The translations under genes were made by a program, and so were the position numbers. Positions 55,904-64,000 of a DNA stretch of 64,000 nucleotides are shown one piece after another (positions within the stretch are counted from its first letter, which is position 1; every line of letters begins with the position of its first letter). Below the pieces are notes generated by a model. That model was given only the letters and a program-made list of their open reading frames with translations. It was not told where the DNA came from and searched no databases. This DNA is from Ruegeria lacuscaerulensis (GTDB taxonomy: Bacteria > Pseudomonadota > Alphaproteobacteria > Rhodobacterales > Rhodobacteraceae), in NCBI RefSeq assembly GCF_013034685.1, contig NZ_WQGO01000002.1:186001-250000 (forward strand), in the 5' to 3' direction.

Positions 55904-56935
55904 ATGGCGAAAAAGCCCAAGATCACGATTGACGAACATGGTCAGGAACGAAACCGCCGTGGTGAGTGGTGGTCGGGCCGCCCGGTTTTTCTTGAACCGG
56001 TGCTGGACGATCCGCTGAATTTCCCGAAGATATTCAAATGGCTAACTGGTTTTCCGGGGTTTTTCTTTCCGTGGTTTGCCATTTACATGGTCCTGATCGG
56101 CGTCTGCTATGTCTGGTTCACGCCAGAACTGTCGCGCATGGAAACTTTCCAACTTGGTTGGATGGGTGAGATTTTCTTGCGCAATCTTGTGCTGATCTGG
56201 GTTTGGACTGGGATAATCCACCTGTGGTTCTGCGGTTTCAAAATGCAGGGGCGTCTAAAAAAGTACAACGCCAACTGGCAGGCAAAGAACAACGCTACTT
56301 TCCTTTTCAGTGATCAGGTCTGGGACAATATTTTCTGGGCGCAGGTCGGTACACTGATCTGGACCGGTTACGAATGTTTCCTGTGGTGGGGCTATGCAAA
56401 TGGCTGGATGCCCTATCTTGATCCGGCCGAGCATCCGATCCTGTTCTGCCTTCTCATGATGGCAATTCCGTTCTGGCGCAACTTTCACTTCTACTGGATT
56501 CACCGGCTGATCCATTGGAAACCACTGTATGACTGGGTACATTTCCTGCACCACAAGAACGTGAATGTCGGCCCTTGGTCCGGATTGGCAATGCATCCGG
56601 TTGAACATCTGATCTATTTCTCGTGCATGCTGATTCACGTGATCGTACCCAGCCATCCGCTGCACATGATGTTCAACGGGTTCCAGACTGCCCTCGGCCC
56701 TGCAGTCAGCCATTCAGGATTCGATGAAATCGTGTTTGGAGATGAGCTGGCCCTGCGCAATGACCGCTATATGCACTATTTGCACCACCGCTATCACAAC
56801 GTAAATTTCGGCGAAAGCAACGTGCCGCTGGATAAATGGTTCGGCAGCCTCCATGACGGCACCCCCGAATCTGACGAACATTTCCGCAAGCTGCATACAG
56901 AGCGCGCCAAAGCCATGCGCGGCCGCCAAGAATGA
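55904..56935 (+). CDS. Sterol desaturase / fatty acid hydroxylase family membrane protein
   Basis: A 343-residue integral membrane di-iron oxygenase of the fatty acid hydroxylase superfamily. Histidine boxes are HRLIHW, HFLHHKN and HYLHHRYHN, in the usual order in the second half, preceded by several membrane segments. GGAAGG lies 7 bases before ATG 55904. The substrate is unknown; relatives hydroxylate or desaturate lipids. It is divergent from the GntR-SDR-Rieske-dehydrogenase operon, whose ferredoxin could supply electrons. Confidence 0.87.
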   Translation: MAKKPKITIDEHGQERNRRGEWWSGRPVFLEPVLDDPLNFPKIFKWLTGFPGFFFPWFAIYMVLIGVCYVWFTPELSRMETFQLGWMGEIFLRNLVLIWVWTGIIHLWFCGFKMQGRLKKYNANWQAKNNATFLFSDQVWDNIFWAQVGTLIWTGYECFLWWGYANGWMPYLDPAEHPILFCLLMMAIPFWRNFHFYWIHRLIHWKPLYDWVHFLHHKNVNVGPWSGLAMHPVEHLIYFSCMLIHVIVPSHPLHMMFNGFQTALGPAVSHSGFDEIVFGDELALRNDRYMHYLHHRYHNVNFGESNVPLDKWFGSLHDGTPESDEHFRKLHTERAKAMRGRQE

Positions 56936-57118
56936 GCAACACTTTCACTGCTGCACCTCAGATCGCGGGGGCAACAGCGCTTTATCTGGAATAGAACCCC
57001 GCAATCATATAGCCAAGCTGGATCGCGGAGTCTTCACACGCTCTGGCTGCGCTCGGTTGGAAAGGTCTGGCCCAAGGTGTGTTTCCACCAATCGAGCCGT
57101 TAAAAAGAGTTCTTCTGC

Positions 57119-59653
57119 TCACGTTTCCCCAGACCTGGAGGTGAGCAGAATCTCATTCAATTGGGCAAGAATGGTTTCAATTTCGTCCCCTCCCTTTTGG
57201 ATCAGCGTATCGACCGATCCATTCAGACGTATTCGATCCTCGCTGGATAGGGTTTTGGCGGTCACAATGATGACCGGTATATCTTTCCAGTCGGGGTTTT
57301 TCTTCATTCCGGCCAGAAACTCGAACCCGTCCATTTCAGGCATCATGAGGTCCAAGAGGATCACGTCTGGAACAGATTGAGACAAGCGTTGCAACGCGTC
57401 CAGCCCGTTGACGGCCTCGTCGATCTGCCAACCCTCCCGGCCGAGGACGCGGCAGATCAATTCGCGGGTTGCAACTTCGTCTTCGACAACCAGGACCGTC
57501 GGGGTTGGTTGCGTTGGGCAATGCTCTTTGAGGGCCTTCAGCAGCGCGACTGTGTCGATCGGCTTGTCCAGATACTCGCTGGCCCCGAGAGACAGGCCCC
57601 GTTTTCGGTCCTCGGCGAAAGTCAGCATGATAACCGGGATATTCCCCAGTTCTGGGTCTTCTTTCAGTTTGGACAACACTGCCCAGCCGTCGATCTCGGG
57701 CATGAAAACATCCAGAGTGATGGCGTCAGGCCGCGTTGTCCGTGCTAGTTCCAAAGCCTGATCACCGTTGGTCGAAGCCAGCACGCGATAGCCTTCGCGA
57801 ACCAGACGTCGCCCCAGCAGATCATGCACAGTTGGATCGTCATCAACCAGAAGAACAAGCGGCGCGTTTGGATCGCTGTTCACGCTGCCCTCGGTAAATT
57901 CGGCCCGTTGCAACAGATCAGCGGACGGGTCCTTGCAGATGCGCGGTAGCCGGATGGTAAAGGTCGACCCTTCACCCAACGTGCTGTCACAGTGAATATC
58001 GCCGCCCAGTTGCTCGCAAAAGGCTTTGGTGATCGACAGACCCAGCCCAGTGCCGCCATAGTTGCGCGTGGTCGAGGAATCGGCCTGTGTAAAGGCGTTG
58101 AAAATCCGGTCAGCCTGCTCCGGTGACATACCTATCCCATGGTCGGAGACGGCAAATTCCAGTTGACCGCCTTCGTTAGACTCCACGACCGACAGCGTGA
58201 TCTTCTCGTTTTCGGTGAACTTGCAGGCATTGGACAGCAGGTTCAGCAGCGCCTGTCGGACCTTTGTCAGGTCACAAACCATCTCGCCGATATCTTCGGG
58301 GCACGAGATTTCCAGCGTGTTGTCGTTTTTCTCGGCCAAAGGTTGCACCGTGGTACTGACGTCGTTGATCACCTGAGAGATGTCGAACGTGTCTAGAGTG
58401 AACTCCATCTTGCCCGCTTCAATCTTGGACAGGTCCAGAACGTCGTTGATCAGCGCCAGCAGATGTTTCCCCGCGGACTGAATCTTTTTTAGGTCGTTCA
58501 GGTTGGCTTCATCATTCTGGTCTATCGCTTCTTCAAGCATCAACTCGCTATAACCGATGATGGCGTTCAGGGGCGTGCGCAGCTCGTGACTCATATTGGC
58601 AAGGAACGAACTTTTGGTTTGACTGGCCGCCTCGGCAATGTCGCGGGCGACGCGCAATTCACTTTCGACCCGTTTCTGAGTGGTGATGTCGCGGCCGTAG
58701 ACATTCGCGTAGCCCCCATCCGGGACCGGCCAAAGCAACAGCGCGTAGATCAAGTCGCCGGCGGCATGTTCGAAATCCTGCCGCTCGTCCTCGGTCATGC
58801 CGCGTGAGACCCGCTCGCGCCAATCGGCTGCGACCTGCGCGCCAACCTTGAAACCCAGCGCCTTGATCAATGGTGCGCTGGCCCGGTTGGCGTAAATAAG
58901 CTTGCCCTCATCACTGATACGCAAGACTGGGTTGGGGTTCTCTTCAGGGATGCGAGCAAGTTCACGTATCCGACCTTCGGCCTTAAGTTGTTCGTTCAGC
59001 GCTTTGGTATTCGCCAAACTCAACTTGATCCCGTTGATTGCGCTTTTTCTGGTCAGGAACGTGAGCTGCGTAATCGCCAAAACCGTGCCCAAGATTGTGA
59101 GCGTGTTGAAATACCACTCCAGCGGTCCCCACAGCAGCATGGACAGCCAGGTCAGAAACAGGACCGGGCTGGAGAAGCCCCACGTCACCCTCAGCGAAAA
59201 AGTCGTAGAACCGCCAAACGCGCCGATAAAGGCGAACAGATACAGAACCATCTGCTCGTGCGGCGCCAAAACCGGCATCATGAAAAAATTGAAGCAACCC
59301 CATGTTGTTCCAAGGATCACGGAGGTAATGAGGATAACTTTCAAGCGACGTTTCGAGATCGACTTTGGCCTGGGCTTATTACGCAGCGCGTAATAACTTT
59401 TCATCCCCATTACATTCATGGCCAGCAACAATGCCAAAGATACGACCGCGGGAAGCGTCAGGTTTGCAGGGCCGAACTGCAAAATCATAACGACAAAAGC
59501 CATCAGGAAAGACAGTGCAAATACAGGCGTCGTCGACGCAACGTCCAGTGCCTCGTGAATTCGCAGCTCGCGTTCGTAGTCTTTGTCCTGCCCGTCCTGC
59601 ACGCTCTTTCCCCCCAAAAGCTCGCCAGCATCTGGACACAAGATCAGGTGCAT
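57119..59653 (-). CDS. Membrane hybrid histidine kinase with two receiver domains
   Basis: An approximately 844-residue kinase. In order: a membrane region with about five to six segments (first 170 residues), a PAS-like domain, a dimerisation/phosphoacceptor domain with His356 in NMSHELRTPLNAIIGYSE, an ATPase domain (DHGIGMSPEQADRIFNAFTQADSSTTRNYGGTGLGLSI), then two receivers with Asp in AITLDVFMPEIDG and VILLDLMMPEMDG. It resembles orphan hybrid kinases without a DNA-binding output. ATG 59653 has AAGGGGAAGG immediately upstream; GTG 59602, with a GGGGGG site, is an alternative. The nitrilase gene lies 68 bases upstream. Confidence 0.88.
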   Translation of the reverse strand: MHLILCPDAGELLGGKSVQDGQDKDYERELRIHEALDVASTTPVFALSFLMAFVVMILQFGPANLTLPAVVSLALLLAMNVMGMKSYYALRNKPRPKSISKRRLKVILITSVILGTTWGCFNFFMMPVLAPHEQMVLYLFAFIGAFGGSTTFSLRVTWGFSSPVLFLTWLSMLLWGPLEWYFNTLTILGTVLAITQLTFLTRKSAINGIKLSLANTKALNEQLKAEGRIRELARIPEENPNPVLRISDEGKLIYANRASAPLIKALGFKVGAQVAADWRERVSRGMTEDERQDFEHAAGDLIYALLLWPVPDGGYANVYGRDITTQKRVESELRVARDIAEAASQTKSSFLANMSHELRTPLNAIIGYSELMLEEAIDQNDEANLNDLKKIQSAGKHLLALINDVLDLSKIEAGKMEFTLDTFDISQVINDVSTTVQPLAEKNDNTLEISCPEDIGEMVCDLTKVRQALLNLLSNACKFTENEKITLSVVESNEGGQLEFAVSDHGIGMSPEQADRIFNAFTQADSSTTRNYGGTGLGLSITKAFCEQLGGDIHCDSTLGEGSTFTIRLPRICKDPSADLLQRAEFTEGSVNSDPNAPLVLLVDDDPTVHDLLGRRLVREGYRVLASTNGDQALELARTTRPDAITLDVFMPEIDGWAVLSKLKEDPELGNIPVIMLTFAEDRKRGLSLGASEYLDKPIDTVALLKALKEHCPTQPTPTVLVVEDEVATRELICRVLGREGWQIDEAVNGLDALQRLSQSVPDVILLDLMMPEMDGFEFLAGMKKNPDWKDIPVIIVTAKTLSSEDRIRLNGSVDTLIQKGGDEIETILAQLNEILLTSRSGET

Positions 59654-59721
59654 CCTTCCCCTTGCAAGGATTATCTGCCGAGCGCGATCAATTGTGTTCA
59701 ATGCGCCGGATCAGGTTCGTA

Positions 59722-60753
59722 TCATGTCGCGGTTTCGGCACCGTCCTGCGATGCTTGTGATGCGGTCCGACCATCTGCGCCCGCAAATTCGCGCGCGTCT
59801 TCATTGTCAAAAGCCATGACCGGCGGGCTGGGTTTGTTGTTGAACATCAGCCTGAACACGTCAGGGCGCGAATAATGCCCGCAGGGATCGGCTGCTGCCT
59901 TGCCAATGGCAATCATGTTCAGGTCAATCTCGGCAATCACCAACCCTTCTTGGTCCGGCGGGATGACCTCGCCCAAAGGCGATCCGTCGGGGCCGAAAAT
60001 CCGAGCATAACCACCGCCCTTTTTCAAAAGCTGCTGCTTGACCGGTGTGTCGCACAGCGCTTCAACCATTTCGTCGGACACGGTTGCACAGGCGGCCAGC
60101 ACGAAGCACTGCCCCTCAACTGCGTAGACCTGGCTGGCGGCGGTATTGACCTCGGGGCCCAGGGCATAGGCCCCACCTTCATAGACCGAAAAGCTGGGCC
60201 AGGCGGCGATGTGGATCTGTTCGTTCTGCGCAAACATCGCGTATTTGTTCAAAGGCTGAATATGTTCCCAACAGCACAAGGCCCCGACCCGGCCCAGATC
60301 GGTGTCATAGACCACCATGTCGCTGCCATCACCTTCGCCGTAAACCGTGCGCTCAACATGGGTGGGTTTCAGCTTGCGCCGACGCGAGATGACCTCGCCA
60401 TCCGGCCCATAGTGCCACTGACCCATGTAAAGCGTGCCGTTCACGTTCCACGACAGCCCCATCACCACATGCATGTTGTTGTCGCGCGCGGCCTGCGCCA
60501 GCCGTTTATCCTGCGGGCTGCCCGCCACGATCGAGTTTGCCGCGTATTTCGGCACCAACGGCATGTAAAGCGCGGTCGCATCCAGCCAGATGTACCAGGG
60601 ATAACCGGGCAGCCAGGTCTCAGGGAAAGCGATGATCTTAACGTCCTGCGCAGCGGCCTCTTCGATCAGTTTGATCGCTTTGTCGATCCCCGCATCCAGG
60701 TCAAGAAAGGCGGGAGCGGCCTGAACGGCGGCGGCTTTAAACGGGGCAGTCAT
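59722..60753 (-). CDS. Nitrilase
   Basis: A 343-residue carbon-nitrogen hydrolase converting nitriles to carboxylic acids and ammonia. The catalytic triad is visible: E45 in IAFPETWLPGYP, K129 in RRKLKPTHVER and C161 in ALCCWEHIQPL. The CWEH motif and the length mark true nitrilases rather than amidases of the superfamily. It is divergent from an AraC regulator and may be followed on the same strand by the hybrid kinase gene. An AraC-nitrilase pair is a common inducible arrangement. Confidence 0.92.
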   Translation of the reverse strand: MTAPFKAAAVQAAPAFLDLDAGIDKAIKLIEEAAAQDVKIIAFPETWLPGYPWYIWLDATALYMPLVPKYAANSIVAGSPQDKRLAQAARDNNMHVVMGLSWNVNGTLYMGQWHYGPDGEVISRRRKLKPTHVERTVYGEGDGSDMVVYDTDLGRVGALCCWEHIQPLNKYAMFAQNEQIHIAAWPSFSVYEGGAYALGPEVNTAASQVYAVEGQCFVLAACATVSDEMVEALCDTPVKQQLLKKGGGYARIFGPDGSPLGEVIPPDQEGLVIAEIDLNMIAIGKAAADPCGHYSRPDVFRLMFNNKPSPPVMAFDNEDAREFAGADGRTASQASQDGAETAT

Positions 60754-60922
60754 GGCAATCTCCTTCAGTATCGGTCGGGTCTGATCCGTACTGTGGCACA
60801 TCTGCGGGTGGCCGATTTCTCAATCTGAGCGGAAAGACGGGTCAGAATGGGCGACATACCGGCAAGGTTTCTTGAAACAACGGTTTCATGATAGAAAACT
60901 GACGGGAGATGGGGTTTCCAAC

Positions 60923-61870
60923 ATGACGTCTTTGCTCAGCACCAATAGCGTTCGGCGGAAAGACAGGTTTGCATTCTGGCGCGAGGCGGTTTGCGACGCT
61001 TACGTTATGCTCGATTGCCACTGCGACCGCCCCGAGGCCTTCGACGGCGAGATCTCACTCAACCGTATGTCGCGCCTGTCCACATCCTTTGTGACCGGCA
61101 GCCAGCAACTGGTGCGCCGCCGTCAGAAGGACGTCTCACGCGCCAGCGAGGAAAGCTTTCTGATCAGCCTGCAAATCGCCAAAGAGGGCACCATCAGCCA
61201 ATGCGGGCGCGCGGCTCATCTGCGGCCCGGCGATTTCACACTCTACAGCAGCACGGATCGCTACAGCATAGACCTGCAAGACGGATTCCGTCAGTTGGTC
61301 GTGCAAATCCCACGCGAAGACCTGCTGGCCCATCTGCCCAATGCGGATCAGTTCACCGGGATCACAGTGTCCGGGAACAGCGCCATCGGGCGCGTTGCGG
61401 GGTCCAGCGTGGTGCAACTGGTCGAGGCCGCAGATACCGCAGGTGAGGCCGTGCAACACGCAATGCAGACGACCATCCTTGACCTGTTCGTGACCGGTTT
61501 GGCCTCGCTCGGGGAAACAGCGTTCGAGCTGTCCAAGCCCGAAAAGCAGATTCTGTTGCGCTCCGATGCCGCCATTCAAGCCAACCTGCGCGATCCGTCT
61601 TTTGACCGGAACGTGCTGGCGGCCGGGATGGGCATGTCGGTTCGGCGGCTGACTGAGATTTATGGACGAGACAACCGGTCGATCTCGTCCACTATCCGAA
61701 AAATGCGGCTTGCCCGGATCGCCGACGACCTGCGAAACCCGCGCTGCGCGCGCATGTCGATCAACGAAATCGCTCTGCGTTGGGGGTTTGGACATCACCA
61801 AAGCCTGACCCGGAACTTCAGAGCGCAATACGGAATGACGCCCCGCGACTACCGAATGCGATGCGCGTGA
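60923..61870 (+). CDS. AraC family regulator
   Basis: A 315-residue regulator with an N-terminal AraC-binding-like domain (about residues 20-190; DRFAFWREAVCDAYVMLDCHCDRPEAFDGEI) and C-terminal double helix-turn-helix (about 210-312; FDRNVLAAGMGMSVRRLTEIY and ISINEIALRWGFGHHQSLTRNFRAQYGMTPRDYR type). ATG 60923 is preferred; the TTG at 60872 would add a poor leader. It is divergent from the nitrilase gene and precedes the GMC oxidoreductase gene, so it may control either or both. Confidence 0.9.
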   Translation: MTSLLSTNSVRRKDRFAFWREAVCDAYVMLDCHCDRPEAFDGEISLNRMSRLSTSFVTGSQQLVRRRQKDVSRASEESFLISLQIAKEGTISQCGRAAHLRPGDFTLYSSTDRYSIDLQDGFRQLVVQIPREDLLAHLPNADQFTGITVSGNSAIGRVAGSSVVQLVEAADTAGEAVQHAMQTTILDLFVTGLASLGETAFELSKPEKQILLRSDAAIQANLRDPSFDRNVLAAGMGMSVRRLTEIYGRDNRSISSTIRKMRLARIADDLRNPRCARMSINEIALRWGFGHHQSLTRNFRAQYGMTPRDYRMRCA

Positions 61871-62007
61871 TCCTCGGGGTCCTGTCGCCGCACTGAAGGA
61901 GCTTCCGACCTAGATGGGGTTCGCCCCGTTCCAAACCAGCCCTTTGGCCGGACCAAAAGACATGACCGTTGCGCAGCAACGGACCGTTTGAAAACAGGGA
62001 GAGACAG

Positions 62008-63738
62008 ATGAAATTGAAGCCAACTTTGGACCTGCTGGCCGGAGATATGTTCAACGCATTGCAGGCGGGTCTGCTGCATGGCCGGATCAGCCGCCGCCGG
62101 TTTGTTCAACTGGCCCTTGCCACAGGGGCAAGCGCATTGGCGGTTCAGGCTGCGGCGCAAACCCTGGGCGATGCGGCGATCACTCAGCGCTACAACGCAC
62201 AGGCACTGGCCCCGCAATATGACTATATCGTCATCGGATCAGGCTCGGGCGGGGCCGTCGTTGCAGGCCGGTTGGCCGCCGAAACCGGCGCCAGCGTTCT
62301 GGTGCTTGAGGCCGGAGATACCGACCAGATCGACGCGGTGCTGAACCCGCTGCTCTGGCCCACAAACATCCGGTCCGAGCGGGATTGGGGTTACACAGCG
62401 GATCCCAGCGATGCCGTGAATGGCCGCTCTCTGATCCTGCCGATGGGAAAAGTTGTCGGCGGCGGGTCCTCGATCAATGTGATGATCTGGGCGCGCGGGC
62501 ACAAGAATGACTTCGAATTCTGGGCCGCTGAAACCGGGGATGACGCGTGGAACTATGCCTCGGTGCTGGATATCTACAAACGGATCGAGGACTGGCAGGG
62601 CGCGCCCGACCCCGACCGGCGCGGAACCGGAGGGCGCCTTTACGTGGATCAGGTGCGCAACATCAACCCCTCGGCCCAGTCCTTTGTCGAGGCCTGCGGT
62701 ACCGTAGGCATCCCCGCCTTCGAGGACATGAACGGCGCGATGATGGAGGGCGACGGCGGCGCGGCACTGGCCAATGTGCGTATCCGTGACGGTCAACGTC
62801 TGAACCTGCCCGCCTCCTACCTGTGGGAGACATTGGCGCAGCCCAATATCACGCTGTTGACCGGGGCGACCGTGCATGCGCTGACGATGGATGGCACCAA
62901 GGTGACGGGCGTCACCTTCGAAAAGGATGGTGAGGTTCAATCTGTCACCGCCGGATCTCAGGTGATCCTGTCGGCGGGGGCCATCAACTCACCCCGCATC
63001 CTGATGCAATCGGGGATCGGCCGGGCGCAGGATTTGAAACCACTGGGGATCGAGGTCAAACACGACCTGCAAGGCGTCGGTCAGAATTTTCAGGATCACA
63101 TTCTGGCCGCCGGGTGCATCTGGGAATACAACACCCCCCTTCCCCCCGCCAACAGCGCCGCCGAGGCCACGTTTTTCTGGAAATCCGATGCGGCGTTGGA
63201 CACGCCCGACCTGCAACCGTTCCACATCGAGGTGCCCTATGCATCAGAGGTCACCGGCGCGCAGACCGAGGTTCCGCCCGGTGCATGGACCATTGCGCCG
63301 GGTCTGGTGCGCCCGCAAAGCCGCGGCAGTGTGCGTCTGACCAGCGCTGACGTGACCGCCCCCCTTGCCATCGACGGCGGGTTCTTGCGAGAAGAGGCCG
63401 ACCTGACCGCTCTGACCACCTGCATCGAGCTGTGCCGTGAAATTGGCAACGCCGCGCCGATGGCCGAATACGCCAAGCGCGAGGTGATGCCGGGGCCACT
63501 GGACAAGGCCAGCCTGAAGGATTTCGCCTGCAACGCAGCAGGTACCTATTTCCACCAAAGCTGCACCTGCAAAATGGGCCGCGATGAGATGTCCGTCGTC
63601 GACGGCAATCTCTCTGTTCATGGGCTTGAGGGGCTGTCCATCGCCGATGCCTCGGTCATGCCGCGCGTTTCAACCGGCAACACGATGGCGCCCACCGTGA
63701 TCATTGGCGAACGGATGGCGGATATCCTGATCGGCTAG
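62008..63738 (+). CDS. Exported GMC family oxidoreductase (choline dehydrogenase-like)
   Basis: A 576-residue FAD enzyme. The N-terminus has a Tat signal (SRRRFVQLALATGASALAVQAAAQ) preceded by about 20 residues. The FAD site is YDYIVIGSGSGGAVVAGRL, and GMC signatures occur at MGKVVGGGSSINVMIWARGH and in the C-terminal catalytic stretch HQSCTCKMG...STGNTMAPTVIIGERMADIL. It would oxidise an alcohol in the periplasm. GGGAGAGAC precedes ATG 62008. Export of a folded flavoprotein by Tat fits. Substrate unknown; its place after the AraC gene hints at a nitrile- or alcohol-related pathway. Confidence 0.9.
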   Translation: MKLKPTLDLLAGDMFNALQAGLLHGRISRRRFVQLALATGASALAVQAAAQTLGDAAITQRYNAQALAPQYDYIVIGSGSGGAVVAGRLAAETGASVLVLEAGDTDQIDAVLNPLLWPTNIRSERDWGYTADPSDAVNGRSLILPMGKVVGGGSSINVMIWARGHKNDFEFWAAETGDDAWNYASVLDIYKRIEDWQGAPDPDRRGTGGRLYVDQVRNINPSAQSFVEACGTVGIPAFEDMNGAMMEGDGGAALANVRIRDGQRLNLPASYLWETLAQPNITLLTGATVHALTMDGTKVTGVTFEKDGEVQSVTAGSQVILSAGAINSPRILMQSGIGRAQDLKPLGIEVKHDLQGVGQNFQDHILAAGCIWEYNTPLPPANSAAEATFFWKSDAALDTPDLQPFHIEVPYASEVTGAQTEVPPGAWTIAPGLVRPQSRGSVRLTSADVTAPLAIDGGFLREEADLTALTTCIELCREIGNAAPMAEYAKREVMPGPLDKASLKDFACNAAGTYFHQSCTCKMGRDEMSVVDGNLSVHGLEGLSIADASVMPRVSTGNTMAPTVIIGERMADILIG

Positions 63739-63741
63739 GCC

Positions 63742-64000
63742 TTAGCCGGGAAAGCAGTCGGACAGGGAAATACCCTGTGCGGCGCAAAGCCGCAGGGACG
63801 GGCTGGCCGCCCAGGCCAGGCTGTCTTCTTGCGCGTAAGTCTCCAGTCGCGCCAGAAGGGTCGTGGCCCCGATTGTGTCTGCGTAGTGCAACAGCCCGCC
63901 GCGCCAGCGTGGAAAGCCAAGTTCTGTCACGCTGGCACAATCGATTTCGCGGGCCGCGGTTGCGATGCCTTCGTCCAACAGGGCGACCGCTTCGTTGATC
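63742..64000 (-). CDS. 3-hydroxyacyl-CoA dehydrogenase / enoyl-CoA hydratase, C-terminal part (partial)
   Basis: The window edge cuts this gene; only the last 85 codons are present (starting INEAVALLDEGIATAAREIDCASV and ending LSDCFPG). The segment LDEGIATAAREIDCASVTELGFPRWRGGLLHYAD is typical of the C-terminal domain of multifunctional fatty acid oxidation proteins (FadB/FadJ type). It converges with the GMC oxidoreductase gene, with only 3 bases between their stops and no room for a separate terminator. Confidence 0.75.
   Translation of the reverse strand, partial: INEAVALLDEGIATAAREIDCASVTELGFPRWRGGLLHYADTIGATTLLARLETYAQEDSLAWAASPSLRLCAAQGISLSDCFPG

Overview
The window looks like chromosomal DNA of a marine alphaproteobacterium of the Roseobacter group (Rhodobacterales). 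This rests on the high-GC coding style, the dense operons, the nasTS-nrtABC-nirBD-nasA nitrate cluster, the many TRAP and ABC importers, and the mix of small catabolic gene sets. I see no rRNA, tRNA, CRISPR array, phage gene or insertion sequence. Genes are closely packed and no gene-free stretch exceeds 300 bases. The largest gaps are 1207-1476 (a regulatory leader), 51878-52121 (no assignable gene) and 34416-34659 (repeated TGAAAC motifs).

Layout. 1-11109 (+): nitrate assimilation, with the nasT end, nasS, an RNA leader with ANTAR-type hairpins and a terminator, nrtA, nrtB, a fused double-ATPase nrtC, nirB, nirD and nasA. 11112-18612: a GntR regulator and a Gfo/Idh/MocA protein (-) diverge from an SsuD-like flavin monooxygenase, an aldo/keto reductase, a flavin reductase and a TRAP transporter (+). 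This set resembles an oxidative desulfonation pathway of the sulfoquinovose monooxygenase (sulfo-SMO) type. 18643-20397: a Sel1-repeat protein and a di-haem MauG/CcpA-type peroxidase whose starts overlap. 20435-30405 (-): a glycine oxidation unit glyA-lpd-lipA-agcS-usp-gcvT-gcvH-gcvP, with a divergent XRE-cupin regulator (30551-31177).

31200-34415 (-): an alpha/beta hydrolase, a methyltransferase, a truncated haemoglobin and a class III adenylate cyclase. 34660-37609 (+): a PAS hybrid kinase and an overlapping OmpR-type regulator. 37716-46515: a sugar ABC importer with a Gfo/Idh/MocA dehydrogenase, two TIM-barrel isomerase/epimerases and a divergent LacI regulator with tandem operator-like sites. 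46633-51877: ugpBAEC (glycerol-3-phosphate type importer) with a divergent LysR regulator. 52122-55726 (-): an idonate/gluconate-type dehydrogenase pair, a Rieske ferredoxin, a second SDR and a GntR/FCD regulator, divergent from a membrane di-iron hydroxylase. 57119-64000: a membrane hybrid kinase, a nitrilase, an AraC regulator, a Tat-exported GMC oxidoreductase, and the C-terminal end of a multifunctional fatty-acid oxidation protein cut by the window edge.

The window is thus a chain of nutrient-uptake and catabolism units for nitrate, a probable sulfonate, glycine, sugars and glycerol phosphate. Most have a divergently transcribed regulator and a palindrome in the shared promoter gap. All assignments come from reading sequence motifs and gene order; no database search was run.
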